Part shown: positions 1-9,784 of the stretch, in pieces
How the letters are laid out: each line of letters starts with the position of its first letter
How positions within the stretch are numbered: position 1 is the first letter of the stretch
NCBI GenBank assembly: GCA_030151165.1
Contig: JASLEM010000389.1
Coordinates: forward strand, 1 to 20,803
Length of the DNA stretch: 20,803 nt
Direction: 5' to 3'
Source of the DNA: Burkholderiaceae bacterium
GTDB lineage: Bacteria; Pseudomonadota; Gammaproteobacteria; Burkholderiales; Burkholderiaceae
Made by a program: the position numbers and the translations under genes
Notes under the pieces: model-generated
Databases searched by the model: none
What the model was told of the DNA's origin: nothing
Seen by the model: the letters and a program-made list of their open reading frames with translations, nothing else

Positions 1-1154
<1,154 letters not shown>

Positions 1155-1180
1155 TCGAGCCAAGGGACAAGGAGACAACG

Positions 1181-1888
1181 ATGACGATCGATTTCACGCG
1201 CTTCGCCAGCCTCAAGGGCGAGTTCGAGGCGGAAGGCCTGACGCGCCAGGACGTGGCCGCCGAGGCCCTGTTCGCGGCCCGCCACGGGCTGGACTACCTG
1301 GTCAAGATCAGTGGCTGCGAGGCCAAGAGCGACATCTTCTATCTCGCCGACCTCGGCATCACGTCCATCGTCGCGCCGATGATCGAGAGCGGCTTCGCCA
1401 TGCAGAAGTACATGGAGATGCTGCCGGCCGACACGTTCGAGCACGTCGGCGTCACCATCGAGACGGTCACCGCGATCGCCAACATCGAAGACATCGTCCG
1501 CCAGGGCAAGGGCCTGACCGAAGTGACGGTCGGCCGCACCGACCTGACGGCGTCGTATGGCGGCGAGGGCGTCGAGTCCGCGCGCACCATCGCGATGGTC
1601 AAGACGGCCGCGAAAGCCGCGCGCGCGGCCGGCTTGAAGACCACGATGGGCGGCAGCGTCAGCCGCCACACGCGCGAGCTGCTGCAGGGCGACGCCGAGC
1701 TGCGCGGCTTGCTGGACTTCATCGAGACGCGCAAGGCCGTGATGCCTGTCGCGCAGTTCCTCGACGAGGCGACGCTGGGCCACGCGCTGGCGCTCGAAGA
1801 GGTGCTGCTGCGCCGTCGCGCGCGCGAATCCGAGCGCACGCTGCCGACCGTCAACAGCCGTCTGGCGGCCCTGGCCAAGCGAGGCTGA
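1181..1888 (+). CDS. HpcH/HpaI-type aldolase / citrate lyase-like protein
   Basis: A 235-residue single-domain protein of the pyruvate/PEP-utilising TIM-barrel superfamily. Family members cleave or form C-C bonds between pyruvate (or acetyl-CoA) enolate and an aldehyde or keto acid, with a divalent metal. Visible landmarks are VKISG near residue 41, APMIES (65-70), the metal-ligand region around E94 (TIETVTA) and VGRTDLTAS with D121; both expected acidic metal ligands are present. The ATG at 1181 has a GGAG six bases upstream (1171-1174). Placed between rfbH and a HAD phosphatase plus a ThDP enzyme, it is probably a sugar-pathway enzyme rather than a catabolic aldolase, perhaps making a 2-keto-3-deoxy acid donor. 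Substrate is unknown. Family assignment is good; the role is inference. Confidence 0.85.
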   Translation: MTIDFTRFASLKGEFEAEGLTRQDVAAEALFAARHGLDYLVKISGCEAKSDIFYLADLGITSIVAPMIESGFAMQKYMEMLPADTFEHVGVTIETVTAIANIEDIVRQGKGLTEVTVGRTDLTASYGGEGVESARTIAMVKTAAKAARAAGLKTTMGGSVSRHTRELLQGDAELRGLLDFIETRKAVMPVAQFLDEATLGHALALEEVLLRRRARESERTLPTVNSRLAALAKRG

Positions 1889-1891
1889 CCG

Positions 1892-2587
1892 ATGAAGCCG
1901 CTCATCCTCCTCGACTTCGACGGCGTGCTGTTCAACAGCGCGTTCGAGGCCTACCAGGTCTGCGAGTACGTGGCGAAGAACGACGGCGCCTACCGGCACG
2001 GCGTCTCGTTCGACGAGTTCATGGTCTTTCGCGGCCACCTGACCGACGCGTGGCAGTTCTGCCGGCTCTATCGCAAGGACCGGCTGCTCAAGGACGTGAC
2101 CAAGCTGTTCGAATGCGTGGCCGACGAGGTCGACTGGGCCTTCTCGCAGGCGTTCTTCGCGGCGCGCGCCGAGATGATGAAGGACCCGGACTGGGCGAAG
2201 CTGATGTCGCCCTATCCGTTCTTCTACCAGCTGCGCGAGCTGCTGCAGAAGTACCCGGACAACTTCAAGATCCTGTCGACGCGCAACAAGGCGTCGATCC
2301 AGCGCACGCTCGAGTTCTTCGAGGCCCACCAGATCGAGATCTACGGCCAGGAGAACATCCGCGAGGACGGCTCCAAGCTCGGCGTCGCCAAGCGGCGCGG
2401 CTGGCTCGAGAGCGGCTGCTACGTCACCTACATCGACGACATGAACTCGCACCTCGAGCCGTTCGAGAACGAGGTGGACCTGTGCATCCACGCGGGCTGG
2501 GGCTACGACGTCGCGCGCGTCGACAGCTACACCCAGGGCCAGGCGCTCGCGATCATCGGCGGCCTGCTGCGCGTCGCCCACGAATAA
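1892..2587 (+). CDS. HAD-superfamily phosphatase-like hydrolase
   Basis: A 231-residue haloacid-dehalogenase-fold protein. Motif I is DFDGVLF with nucleophile D8 and acid D10; motif II is STRN (S129-T130); a candidate motif III lysine is K162; motif IV is IDDMN (D182, D183). The stretch between motifs I and II is large and alpha-helical in character, a likely cap domain that sets specificity. All four catalytic motifs are kept, so a phosphatase or related phosphotransfer reaction is expected. The ATG follows the aldolase stop by three bases, with GAGG at 1881-1884 at good spacing, so the two genes are probably translationally coupled. It may dephosphorylate the aldol product or another intermediate of the neighbouring sugar pathway; that role is inference. 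Confidence 0.85.
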   Translation: MKPLILLDFDGVLFNSAFEAYQVCEYVAKNDGAYRHGVSFDEFMVFRGHLTDAWQFCRLYRKDRLLKDVTKLFECVADEVDWAFSQAFFAARAEMMKDPDWAKLMSPYPFFYQLRELLQKYPDNFKILSTRNKASIQRTLEFFEAHQIEIYGQENIREDGSKLGVAKRRGWLESGCYVTYIDDMNSHLEPFENEVDLCIHAGWGYDVARVDSYTQGQALAIIGGLLRVAHE

Positions 2588-2624
2588 CCCCTCTCCGCGC
2601 CGAGCGCGCACCGGAAGACATCAC

Positions 2625-4379
2625 ATGAAATACAGCGACCAGATCGGCGAATGGCTGCGCGACCTCGGGTACACGCACTACTTCTACGTCGGCGGCGGCA
2701 ACATCATGCACCTGACCGAGAGCCTCAGCCGCTACCTCACCGGCGTGCCGGTGGTGCACGAGGTGGCCGCGGGCATCGCGGCGGAGTACTTCAATGAAGT
2801 CTCGCCGGGCAAGCGCGCGCTGGCGCTCGTGACGACCGGCCCCGGCATCACGAACATCGTGACGGCCATCGCCGGCGCGTGGCTCGAGAGCCGCGAGCTG
2901 CTGGTGATCGGCGGCCAGGTCAAGACCGCCGACCTCGCGACCGACGGCCTGCGCGGGCGCGGCATCCAGGAAGTCAAAGGCGTCGAGCTGCTGCGTTCCA
3001 CGACGAAGAAGTCGGTGCAGTTCCGCGCGCCCGTGACGGCGGCCGAGTTCAAGGACATCGTCTCGACCTCGTGGACGCCGCGCAAGGGCCCGGTGTTCAT
3101 CGAGTTCCCGCTCGACGTGCAGGCCGCCGACCGCGCGCCCGAGCCGATCGGCGCCGTCGAGGCGCCCGCGCTGCCGCACGCGAGCGCCGCGCAGGTCGAG
3201 GACGTCGTCGCCCGCTTCAACGCCGCGCGCAAGCCGGTGCTACTGATCGGCGGCGGCGTGAGCTACGCGACCGCCGCGTCGTTGCAGCAGCGCTTCGCCG
3301 ACCTGGCCGTCCCCGTCATGACGACCTACAACGGCGCCGACCGCGTCGACGGCGACGCGCCGTACTACCTCGGCCGCCCGAACACCTGGGGTCAGCGCAG
3401 CAGCAACATCCTCATCCAGCAGTCGGACCTGATCGTCGCGGTCGGCACGCGCCTGGGCATGCAGCAGACCGGCTTCAACTGGCAGGAGTTCGGCCGCGAC
3501 GCGCAGGTGGTGCAGGTCGACATCGATCCCGCCGAACTGCGCAAGGGCCATCCGCGCGTCGACGTCGGCCTGTGCGTCGACGCCGACGACTTCCTCTCCC
3601 GCTTCATGGCCGCCGATCTCGCGCGCCACGACAAGTGGCTCGACCACGGCCGCCGCGTGCGCGCCGCGGTGCCGCGCGTCGAGGCCGTGAACCAGACCGG
3701 CGACGACTACATCTCGCCGTACGATTTCATCGTCACGCTCGAGACGGTCACGAAGGCCGACGACCTCGTGATGCCGTGCAGCAGCGGCAGCGCCTTCACG
3801 CTGTCGATGCAGCTGTACAAGCAGAAGTTCGGCCAGCGGCTGCTGACGAACAAGTCGCTCGCGTCGATGGGCTACGGCCTGTCGGGCGCGATCGGCGCGT
3901 GCGTGGCCGGCGGCAACCAGCGCCGCACGATCCTGATCGAGGGCGACGGCGGCTTCGCGCAGAACATGCAGGAGGTCGGCACCGCGGAAGTGAACGACCT
4001 GAACCTCAAGATGTTCATCTTCCACGACCAGGGCCACGCGTCGATCCGCATGACGCAGATCAACTACTTCAAGGGCAAGTACCTCGGCTGCGACCGCCCG
4101 TCGGGCCTCGGCCTGCCGCAGTGGGACAAGCTCTTCACGGCCTGGGACGTGCCCGTCGTGCACGTCAACCGCGGCTTCGAGAAGGACCCGGTGTTCCTCG
4201 AGCACTTCGACAAGCCGGGCCTGTGCGCGTTCGTCGTCCACATCGACCCGCAGCAGACCTACTTCCCGAAGATCTCGAGCCGGATCACGGCGAGCGGCTC
4301 GATGGAGTCCAACCCGATCGACCGCATGTCGCCCGAGGTGGACTACCTCGAAGGCATCGTGTTCGACGACGCGGCCTGA
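2625..4379 (+). CDS. Thiamine-diphosphate-dependent enzyme, acetolactate synthase/YerE-like
   Basis: A 584-residue protein with the three-domain layout of the acetolactate-synthase family: N-terminal Pyr domain with the catalytic glutamate (E46, in VVHEVAAG), a central domain (about 190-330), and a C-terminal PP domain with the ThDP motif GDGG (440-443). Such enzymes decarboxylate a 2-keto acid and transfer the acyl group to an acceptor. YerE of Yersinia does this from pyruvate onto C4 of CDP-4-keto-3,6-dideoxyglucose, the product of RfbH chemistry, so YerE-like carboligation is the best guess here. The second metal ligand, normally the last Asn of an NN pair, is Asp (FHDQG, D468). The start is supported by GGAAG at 2613-2617. 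An authentic acetolactate synthase is unlikely given the sugar-gene context and the divergent ThDP motif. Confidence 0.85.
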   Translation: MKYSDQIGEWLRDLGYTHYFYVGGGNIMHLTESLSRYLTGVPVVHEVAAGIAAEYFNEVSPGKRALALVTTGPGITNIVTAIAGAWLESRELLVIGGQVKTADLATDGLRGRGIQEVKGVELLRSTTKKSVQFRAPVTAAEFKDIVSTSWTPRKGPVFIEFPLDVQAADRAPEPIGAVEAPALPHASAAQVEDVVARFNAARKPVLLIGGGVSYATAASLQQRFADLAVPVMTTYNGADRVDGDAPYYLGRPNTWGQRSSNILIQQSDLIVAVGTRLGMQQTGFNWQEFGRDAQVVQVDIDPAELRKGHPRVDVGLCVDADDFLSRFMAADLARHDKWLDHGRRVRAAVPRVEAVNQTGDDYISPYDFIVTLETVTKADDLVMPCSSGSAFTLSMQLYKQKFGQRLLTNKSLASMGYGLSGAIGACVAGGNQRRTILIEGDGGFAQNMQEVGTAEVNDLNLKMFIFHDQGHASIRMTQINYFKGKYLGCDRPSGLGLPQWDKLFTAWDVPVVHVNRGFEKDPVFLEHFDKPGLCAFVVHIDPQQTYFPKISSRITASGSMESNPIDRMSPEVDYLEGIVFDDAA

Positions 4380-4384
4380 TCGCC

Positions 4385-5368
4385 GTGCACGTCTTCGTCA
4401 CCGGCGGGACCGGGTTCTTCGGCAAGGCGCTGCTGCGGCACTGGGCCGGCGCGCCAGTGCCCGGCCGCGCCGTGACGATCCTCTCGCGCTCGCCCGATGC
4501 GTTCCGCGCGCGCCACGGCGAGCTGCTGCAGGGTCTCGACGTACGCTTCATCGAAGGCGACGTGCTGCAGCCGCGCACGCTGCCGGCGGCCGGCGACTTC
4601 ACGCACATCCTGCACGCCGCGACCGACTCGACGCTGGGCCTCTCGCTCGCGCCGCTCGCGCGCTACGACCAGATCGTCGACGGCTCGCGCCACGTGCTGG
4701 ACATGGCGGTGCGCCTCGGCGTCAAGCGCGTGCTGGTGACGAGCTCGGGCGGCGTCTACGGCCCGCAGCCGGCCGCGCTCGACCGGCTGCCCGAGGACTT
4801 CCACGGCATGGCCGACCCGCTGAACCCGCAGAACGCCTACAGCGTCGGCAAGCGCGCGGTGGAGCACCTGTGCGCGCTCTACGCCGACCAGCACGGCCTC
4901 GAGCCGGTGATCGCCCGCTGCTTCGCCTTCGTCGGCGAGGACCTGCCGCTCGATGCGCACTTCGCGATCGGCAACTTCATGCGCGATGCGCTCGCCGGCA
5001 GGGAGATCGTCGTGCAGGGCGACGGCACGCCGGTGCGTTCGTACCTCGACCAGCGGGACCTCGCGCGCTGGTTGATGGTGCTGCTGGAGCGCGGCACGGC
5101 GGGGCGTGCGTACAACGTCGGCTCCGACCAGCCGATCACGATCGCCGACCTGGCGCACGCGGTCGCGCGGCATGGCCGGCCGGCGCCGGCCGTCCGCATC
5201 CAGCGCCGGCCCGAGGCCGGCCAGTCTGCCCAGCGCAATCGCTACGTGCCGGACGTCTCGCGGGCTCGCGACGAGTTGGGCCTCGCGGTCGAGATCGGCC
5301 TGGACGATGCGATCGCGCATGCGGTCGCGTGCCATCTCGAGCGTCGCGCCGAGCCGGGCCGGCCATGA
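4385..5368 (+). CDS. NAD(P)-dependent epimerase/dehydratase/reductase (extended SDR)
   Basis: A 327-residue extended short-chain dehydrogenase. The N-terminal Rossmann motif is GGTGFFG (7-13), followed by TSS (119-121) with GGVYG, and the catalytic pair Y152/K156 in YSVGK. The C-terminal part carries the substrate-binding pattern typical of nucleotide-sugar SDRs (RSYLDQRDLARW, YNVGSDQPITI). No ATG lies upstream in frame; GTG at 4385, five bases after the preceding stop, places the Rossmann strand at residue 2, so it is the likely start. In this block it may reduce the keto group of the branched CDP-sugar, as YerF does for yersiniose. An abequose/paratose-synthase-type reductase or a 4-epimerase is equally compatible with the sequence. 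Substrate is inferred only. Confidence 0.85.
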   Translation: MHVFVTGGTGFFGKALLRHWAGAPVPGRAVTILSRSPDAFRARHGELLQGLDVRFIEGDVLQPRTLPAAGDFTHILHAATDSTLGLSLAPLARYDQIVDGSRHVLDMAVRLGVKRVLVTSSGGVYGPQPAALDRLPEDFHGMADPLNPQNAYSVGKRAVEHLCALYADQHGLEPVIARCFAFVGEDLPLDAHFAIGNFMRDALAGREIVVQGDGTPVRSYLDQRDLARWLMVLLERGTAGRAYNVGSDQPITIADLAHAVARHGRPAPAVRIQRRPEAGQSAQRNRYVPDVSRARDELGLAVEIGLDDAIAHAVACHLERRAEPGRP

Positions 5369-5462
5369 GCCGGCGTCCGAGGTACCGCGTGGCGCCGATC
5401 GCTGCCGCGTGCATGTCCCCTTTCCCGATCCGGCCGCTGCGCGGCTGGACCACGATGTCCCG

Positions 5463-6860
5463 ATGGGAGCTTTCTTGAGTTCGAGTCCGACCACCGCCAA
5501 ATCCGCGCCCTGGCGTCGCCTGCTGTCGCGCCTCGAGGTGGATTCGCACGTCTTCTCGACGCTGCTGTTCCGGTCCTGGTCGGTGATCGGCGGCGGCGTG
5601 ACGGTGCTGCTGATCCCCGTCTTCCTGACGTCAATCCAGCAGGGCTACTACTACACCTTCGCCAGCATCCTCGCGCTCCAGATCTTCTTCGAGCTCGGGA
5701 TGGGGCAGGTCATCGTGCAGATCGTCGCCCACGAGGCGGCGCACCTGGAGCGCTTGCCCGACGGCCGCTACGCCGGCGCGCCGGACCGCCTCGCCCGCCT
5801 TGCCGCGATGCGCCACCTGCTGAGCCGCTGGTACCTGGCCGCGGCCGTGCTGTTCTTCATCGGCGTCAACGTGATGGGCGGCCTGTTCTTCCGCAACGGC
5901 GAGCTGCCCGCTGCGCGCTGGGCGCCGCCGTGGTGCCTGCTCGTTGCCGCGACGGCGGCCAACCTGATGCTCAGCTGGCGGATCGCCGTGGTCGAAGGCT
6001 TCGGGCTGGTGCGCGACGTCGGCAGGCTGCGGCTCGTTCAGTCGATGATCGGCTACGTCGCGATGTGGGTCGTGCTGCTGGCTGGCGCCGGCCTGTGGGT
6101 CGTCACCCTCGTGCCGATGACGACCTCGGTGTGCTCGATGCTGTGGTTGCGCCGGCGTCCCGCGGCGGACATCTTCGGCCCGATCGCGGCGGCCTCCGCT
6201 GCAGCATCGTCGTTCAGCTGGCAGCGCGAGATCCTGCCGTTCCAATGGCGCATTGCCGTCAGCTGGATCAGCGGCTTCTTCATCTTCCAGCTGTTCGCGC
6301 CGCTGATCTTCAAGTATCACGGCGCCGTGGAGGCGGGCCGTGTCGGGCTCGGGATTTCGATCTTCAATGCGGTGACGGCGGTCGGCACGTCCTGGGTCGC
6401 GGCGAAGGTGCCCGCGATCGCCCAGTTCCTCGCCCAGGGCCGCCGCGTCGAGGCGAGCGCGCTGTTTCGCCGGCTGACGATCGCGTCGATGAGCTTCGTG
6501 ATCCTGGCGGCCGCCGTGCTCGTGCTGGCCATCGACATCATCGGCCGGCTCGGCCTGCCGATCGCGCACCGGCTGCCCTCGGTCACGGTGACGGCCTACC
6601 TGGCGCTGGCCGCGGTCGGCAACTCGTTCGTCGGCCCGGCCGCGATGTTCATGCGTGCGCACAAGGAGGAACCGCTGCTGGCCTCCGCCGTCGCCATGGC
6701 GATCGCCACTTCGCTCACGGTCTATCTCGTCGCTCCGCTGGGCGCGTCCTGGGTCGTCGGCAGCTATGGGCTGCTGTGCTGGATCATCGGCGTGCCGTGG
6801 ACGGCCGCGCTGCTGCGCCGCTACTACCGCACGCCGACGTCGGTCGGCCATTCCGCATGA
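5463..6860 (+). CDS. wzx: Wzx-like polysaccharide flippase (multi-pass membrane protein)
   Basis: About 465 residues, dominated by long hydrophobic helices spread over the full length, with basic cytoplasmic loops. The N-terminal pattern (a polar lead, then LLFRSWSVIGGGVTVLLIPVF followed by a YYYTFASILALQ helix) fits the MOP-superfamily polysaccharide transporter group. These move lipid-linked oligosaccharide repeats across the inner membrane before polymerisation. It sits between the sugar-synthesis block and the glycosyltransferases, upstream of a Wzy-like gene, as expected for a Wzx/Wzy pathway. About 95 bases separate it from the SDR gene. Start is either ATG 5463 or TTG 5475; the latter has the better ribosome site. 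The stop overlaps a possible ATG (6857) of the next gene. Family call is by hydropathy and style, not by a catalytic motif. Confidence 0.82.
   Translation: MGAFLSSSPTTAKSAPWRRLLSRLEVDSHVFSTLLFRSWSVIGGGVTVLLIPVFLTSIQQGYYYTFASILALQIFFELGMGQVIVQIVAHEAAHLERLPDGRYAGAPDRLARLAAMRHLLSRWYLAAAVLFFIGVNVMGGLFFRNGELPAARWAPPWCLLVAATAANLMLSWRIAVVEGFGLVRDVGRLRLVQSMIGYVAMWVVLLAGAGLWVVTLVPMTTSVCSMLWLRRRPAADIFGPIAAASAAASSFSWQREILPFQWRIAVSWISGFFIFQLFAPLIFKYHGAVEAGRVGLGISIFNAVTAVGTSWVAAKVPAIAQFLAQGRRVEASALFRRLTIASMSFVILAAAVLVLAIDIIGRLGLPIAHRLPSVTVTAYLALAAVGNSFVGPAAMFMRAHKEEPLLASAVAMAIATSLTVYLVAPLGASWVVGSYGLLCWIIGVPWTAALLRRYYRTPTSVGHSA
5465..5469 (+). promoter_or_regulatory. Shine-Dalgarno that questions the flippase start
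   Basis: GGGAG lies five bases upstream of an in-frame TTG at 5475, while the ATG at 5463 (which overlaps this site) has no purine-rich sequence in front of it. The TTG would shorten the flippase by four residues. Only start-site mapping would decide. Confidence 0.4.
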
Positions 6861-6895
6861 CGCCGTCCGGCCGTCCGGCCGCTGCTTCCCTGCCC

Positions 6896-8512
6896 ATGAA
6901 CAAGACCCCGCTCCTGACCATCGTCATCCCGACGTACAACCGCGGCGCCTATCTCTCGAAGCTGCTTCCGGCGCTGTGGCAGGACGTCGAGCGCTGCAGG
7001 GACGACGTCCGGATCGTCGTCAGCAACAACGCGTCGACGGACGATACGCAGGCGCGCCTGGAGCAATTGCGCGACAGCGGGATCGAGCTCGAGATCGTCT
7101 GTCGCCCGACCAACATCGGGCCCGACCGGAATTTCTCCGAATCGCTGCTGCGGGTCGACACGAAGTACTGCTGGCTGCTCGGCGACGACGACGTGCCCCT
7201 GCCCGGCGCGCTGGCCCGCATCGTGGCGGCCCTGAAGGCGCACGAGCCGGCGCTGCTGTACCTGCGCAGCGCGTGGTACGAGGACGCGTTCGGCCCCGAG
7301 GCTCCGGCGTCCGGCCTGCGCATTGCGGATCGTCCGGTGGATCACATCGAGTTCGCCGCACGCGTGAACTACTGGGTGACCTTCATCTCGGGGATCATCC
7401 TCGACGCCGAGCTGTATCGCCGCATCGCGCCCACCGGGCCGCCGGCCGAGTACCTCGCCAGCAACATGGTGCAGCTGCACTGGGTGCTCAACCTGCTGAA
7501 CCACGGCAAGTCGTTCCTGCTCAGCGACGACGTGATGATCAAGGCCACCGGCAACAACAGCGGCGGCTACTCGATCCTGCAGATCTTCGCGATCAACTTC
7601 CCGCGGCTGGTCGATGCGCTGCTGGGCGCGTCGTCGCGCAGTGCGCAACTGATCAAGCGCCGCAACGAGTTCTCGAACCTGCCCGGCCTGCTGTTCAACC
7701 TGCGCTTCGCCAACCTGGGCAACTTCAAGGGGGAGTCGGTCTCGCACGAGCTCGAGCAAGGCTGGAGCGGCTCGCGTTCGACCATCGCGCTGTACCGGAC
7801 GATCCTGACGGGAAGCCGGTCCGCCGCTTCGGCGGCCCGGGGTGTCCTGAAACTGGTCGGCAAGAGCGTCGCGCTGCGCGACCGGATCCGCCTGCGTGCC
7901 CGTCGCGCGCGCCGCGCGGCGCTGCGACTCCGCGATCGCGCGGCCGGCCGCCTGGAGCATCTGGCTTGGCGCTTGCGCGGCGCCGCCTGGCGTCAGCTGA
8001 CGGACGCCGCCGTCGGCGCATCCGCCAGCATCGGTCCCGGCGGCCAGTACCGCGGCTTGCGCGGCGTGCGCTTGAACGGCGCGTTCTTCGCCGGCAAGCG
8101 ATGCCGCATCGAGCTCTACGAGAAGCACGGCGCTGCGACCTTCATGCCGCGGCTGTGGCTGGGCAACGGCGTCTCGATGGAGAACGACTGCCACATTGGC
8201 GTGATCGACCGCGTCGAGCTGCACGATGGCGTGATGCTGGCCAGCCGCGTCTACATCTCCGACCACTCGCACGGGCGCTCTTCCGACATCGCCGACGCCC
8301 CGTCGCGCCGGCCGCTCCACTCGAAGGGGCCCGTGGTCGTCGAGCGCAACGTCTGGATCGGCGAGGGTGCGACGATCCTGCCGGGCGTGCGCATCGGCGA
8401 AGGCGCCATCGTCGGCGCGAACGCCGTGGTCACGCGCGACGTCCCCCCCATGACGATCGTCGTCGGCGCGCCGGCCCGGGTCATTTCCAACCGAACGAAT
8501 CCGCAAGAATGA
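6896..8512 (+). CDS. GT2 glycosyltransferase fused to a LbH (hexapeptide-repeat) O-acetyltransferase
   Basis: A 538-residue two-domain protein. Residues 1 to about 310 are a GT-A family 2 glycosyltransferase: TIVIPTYNRG (8-17), NNASTDD (44-50) and the metal-binding DDD (97-99, in LLGDDDVP). A strongly arginine-rich linker spans about 325-367. Residues from about 375 to 530 form a left-handed beta-helix acyltransferase of the WcaF/NodL/maltose-acetyltransferase type, with isoleucine/valine-rich hexapeptides (WIGEGATILPGV, IGEGAIVGANAVV) and the probable catalytic histidine region DHSH (456-459). It probably adds one sugar and acetylates the product or a nearby sugar. The start ATG 6896 places the GT2 strand at the N-terminus; an upstream in-frame ATG at 6857, overlapping the wzx stop as ATGA, would add 13 residues. 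No frameshift is needed for the fusion. Confidence 0.88.
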   Translation: MNKTPLLTIVIPTYNRGAYLSKLLPALWQDVERCRDDVRIVVSNNASTDDTQARLEQLRDSGIELEIVCRPTNIGPDRNFSESLLRVDTKYCWLLGDDDVPLPGALARIVAALKAHEPALLYLRSAWYEDAFGPEAPASGLRIADRPVDHIEFAARVNYWVTFISGIILDAELYRRIAPTGPPAEYLASNMVQLHWVLNLLNHGKSFLLSDDVMIKATGNNSGGYSILQIFAINFPRLVDALLGASSRSAQLIKRRNEFSNLPGLLFNLRFANLGNFKGESVSHELEQGWSGSRSTIALYRTILTGSRSAASAARGVLKLVGKSVALRDRIRLRARRARRAALRLRDRAAGRLEHLAWRLRGAAWRQLTDAAVGASASIGPGGQYRGLRGVRLNGAFFAGKRCRIELYEKHGAATFMPRLWLGNGVSMENDCHIGVIDRVELHDGVMLASRVYISDHSHGRSSDIADAPSRRPLHSKGPVVVERNVWIGEGATILPGVRIGEGAIVGANAVVTRDVPPMTIVVGAPARVISNRTNPQE

Positions 8513-9744
8513 AAAGCAAGCACGCGATCCTGACCATCAGCTCGATCAATTACCTCGGGCAGGTCACCACGCTCATGAACAGCGCGCGCGAGCATGAGCC
8601 CGATGCGCATCGCTACGTAGTGCTGGTCGATCGCAAGCGGCCGCTGCCCGACCTCGATCCGGCGCTGGTCGAGGTGATCTGGGTCGAGGACTTGCTGGGC
8701 GAGGAACTGAGCCGGGCGGCCTTCGTCTTCACGGTGCTGGAGTTCAACACCAACGTGAAGCCCAAGGCGATGCTGCTGGCGTGCACGATGCATTCGCACG
8801 TGGCCTACATGGATCCCGATACCGAGCTGTTCGCGCCGATGACGCCGGTCTGGGAGGCGCTCGAAAGCGGCGAGATCGCGCTGACGCCGCACATGCTGCG
8901 CCCGCCGTTCGACGATCGCAAGCCGCAGGAGGTCGACCTGCTGCGCCACGGCGTCTTCAACCTGGGTTTCGTGGCGGTGCGAGAGGGGCCGGCGTCGCGG
9001 GCCTTCCTGCAATGGTGGTCGCACAAGTGCCTGACGCAGGGCTTCAATTCGCCGCAGGACGGCCTGTATGTCGACCAGAAGTTCGTCGACCTCGCGGCGG
9101 TCTACTACTCCGACCAGGTCCGCGTGCTGCGCCATCCCGGCCTCAACGTGGCCTACTGGAACCTGCACGAACGCGCGGTGCGCCACGATGGCGGCGCCTG
9201 GACCGTGGACGGCGCGCCGCTCGTCTTCATGCACTTCAGCGGCTTCATCTACAAGCCGTCGAGCGCCCAGGCGCGCCTGATCTCGAAGTACCCGAGCCGC
9301 GTCTCCCTCGACACGTCGCCGCAGCTCGCGCCGCTCTTCGAAGGCTACCGCGAGCGCCTGCGCGCCAACGGCTTCGACGCCTACGCCGGCGTGCCCTACA
9401 GCTTCGCCACGTTCTCGGACGGCAGCCCGATCGCCGCGCTGGCGCGGCGCGTCGTGGCCACCAACGTGCCCGCCGGTGCGGCGGTCGGCGACTACTTCGA
9501 CGGAAGTGGCATGATCCGCGACTATTGCCGGCGCGCCCGGCTCCAGGGTGGCGCGGGCAGCGTCGGCGCGTCGACGGACCGGCCGGTGCTGCAACGCAAG
9601 CTGGACCGCGGGCAGGCCGTCTTCCGCTTCCTGTTCAACCGTCTCGGCCTGGATCGCTACATGCAAGTCATCCGATTCTGCGAACTGATGGGCTCGACGC
9701 TTCGGCAGGGCTTTGTCGCGCAGCCGTTCCAGGGCAAGGACTGA
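8509..9744 (+). CDS. Putative glycosyltransferase (DxD-type, GT-A-like)
   Basis: A 411-residue soluble protein. The N-terminus (AILTISSINYLGQVTTLM) resembles the first strand of a GT-A nucleotide-sugar fold. A DxD-like metal motif occurs in YMDPDTELF near residue 105, followed by VFNLGFVAVR, a pattern seen in GT8-like and related transferases that add hexoses. The C-terminal 100 or so residues are basic and helical and could be a membrane-association or dimerisation tail. The ATG overlaps the stop of the upstream fusion gene as ATGA (8509-8512), so translation is probably coupled. It likely adds one residue of the repeat unit; donor and acceptor are unknown. The exact CAZy family is not clear from the sequence alone. 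Confidence 0.75.
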   Translation: MKSKHAILTISSINYLGQVTTLMNSAREHEPDAHRYVVLVDRKRPLPDLDPALVEVIWVEDLLGEELSRAAFVFTVLEFNTNVKPKAMLLACTMHSHVAYMDPDTELFAPMTPVWEALESGEIALTPHMLRPPFDDRKPQEVDLLRHGVFNLGFVAVREGPASRAFLQWWSHKCLTQGFNSPQDGLYVDQKFVDLAAVYYSDQVRVLRHPGLNVAYWNLHERAVRHDGGAWTVDGAPLVFMHFSGFIYKPSSAQARLISKYPSRVSLDTSPQLAPLFEGYRERLRANGFDAYAGVPYSFATFSDGSPIAALARRVVATNVPAGAAVGDYFDGSGMIRDYCRRARLQGGAGSVGASTDRPVLQRKLDRGQAVFRFLFNRLGLDRYMQVIRFCELMGSTLRQGFVAQPFQGKD

Positions 9745-9784
9745 CGCGCCGTTCCCGTCGGGGAATGCTTGCCGCACCTGCGAG

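Noticed and set aside
2625..4379. Housekeeping acetolactate synthase (ilvB)
   Set aside because: No ilvN-like small subunit or ilvC is nearby, the ThDP motif is divergent, and the neighbours are CDP-sugar genes.
5631..6851. A 406-codon minus-strand frame opposite the flippase gene
   Set aside because: Its composition (Arg, Asp, His, Gln) is the antisense image of a membrane protein; no family resemblance.
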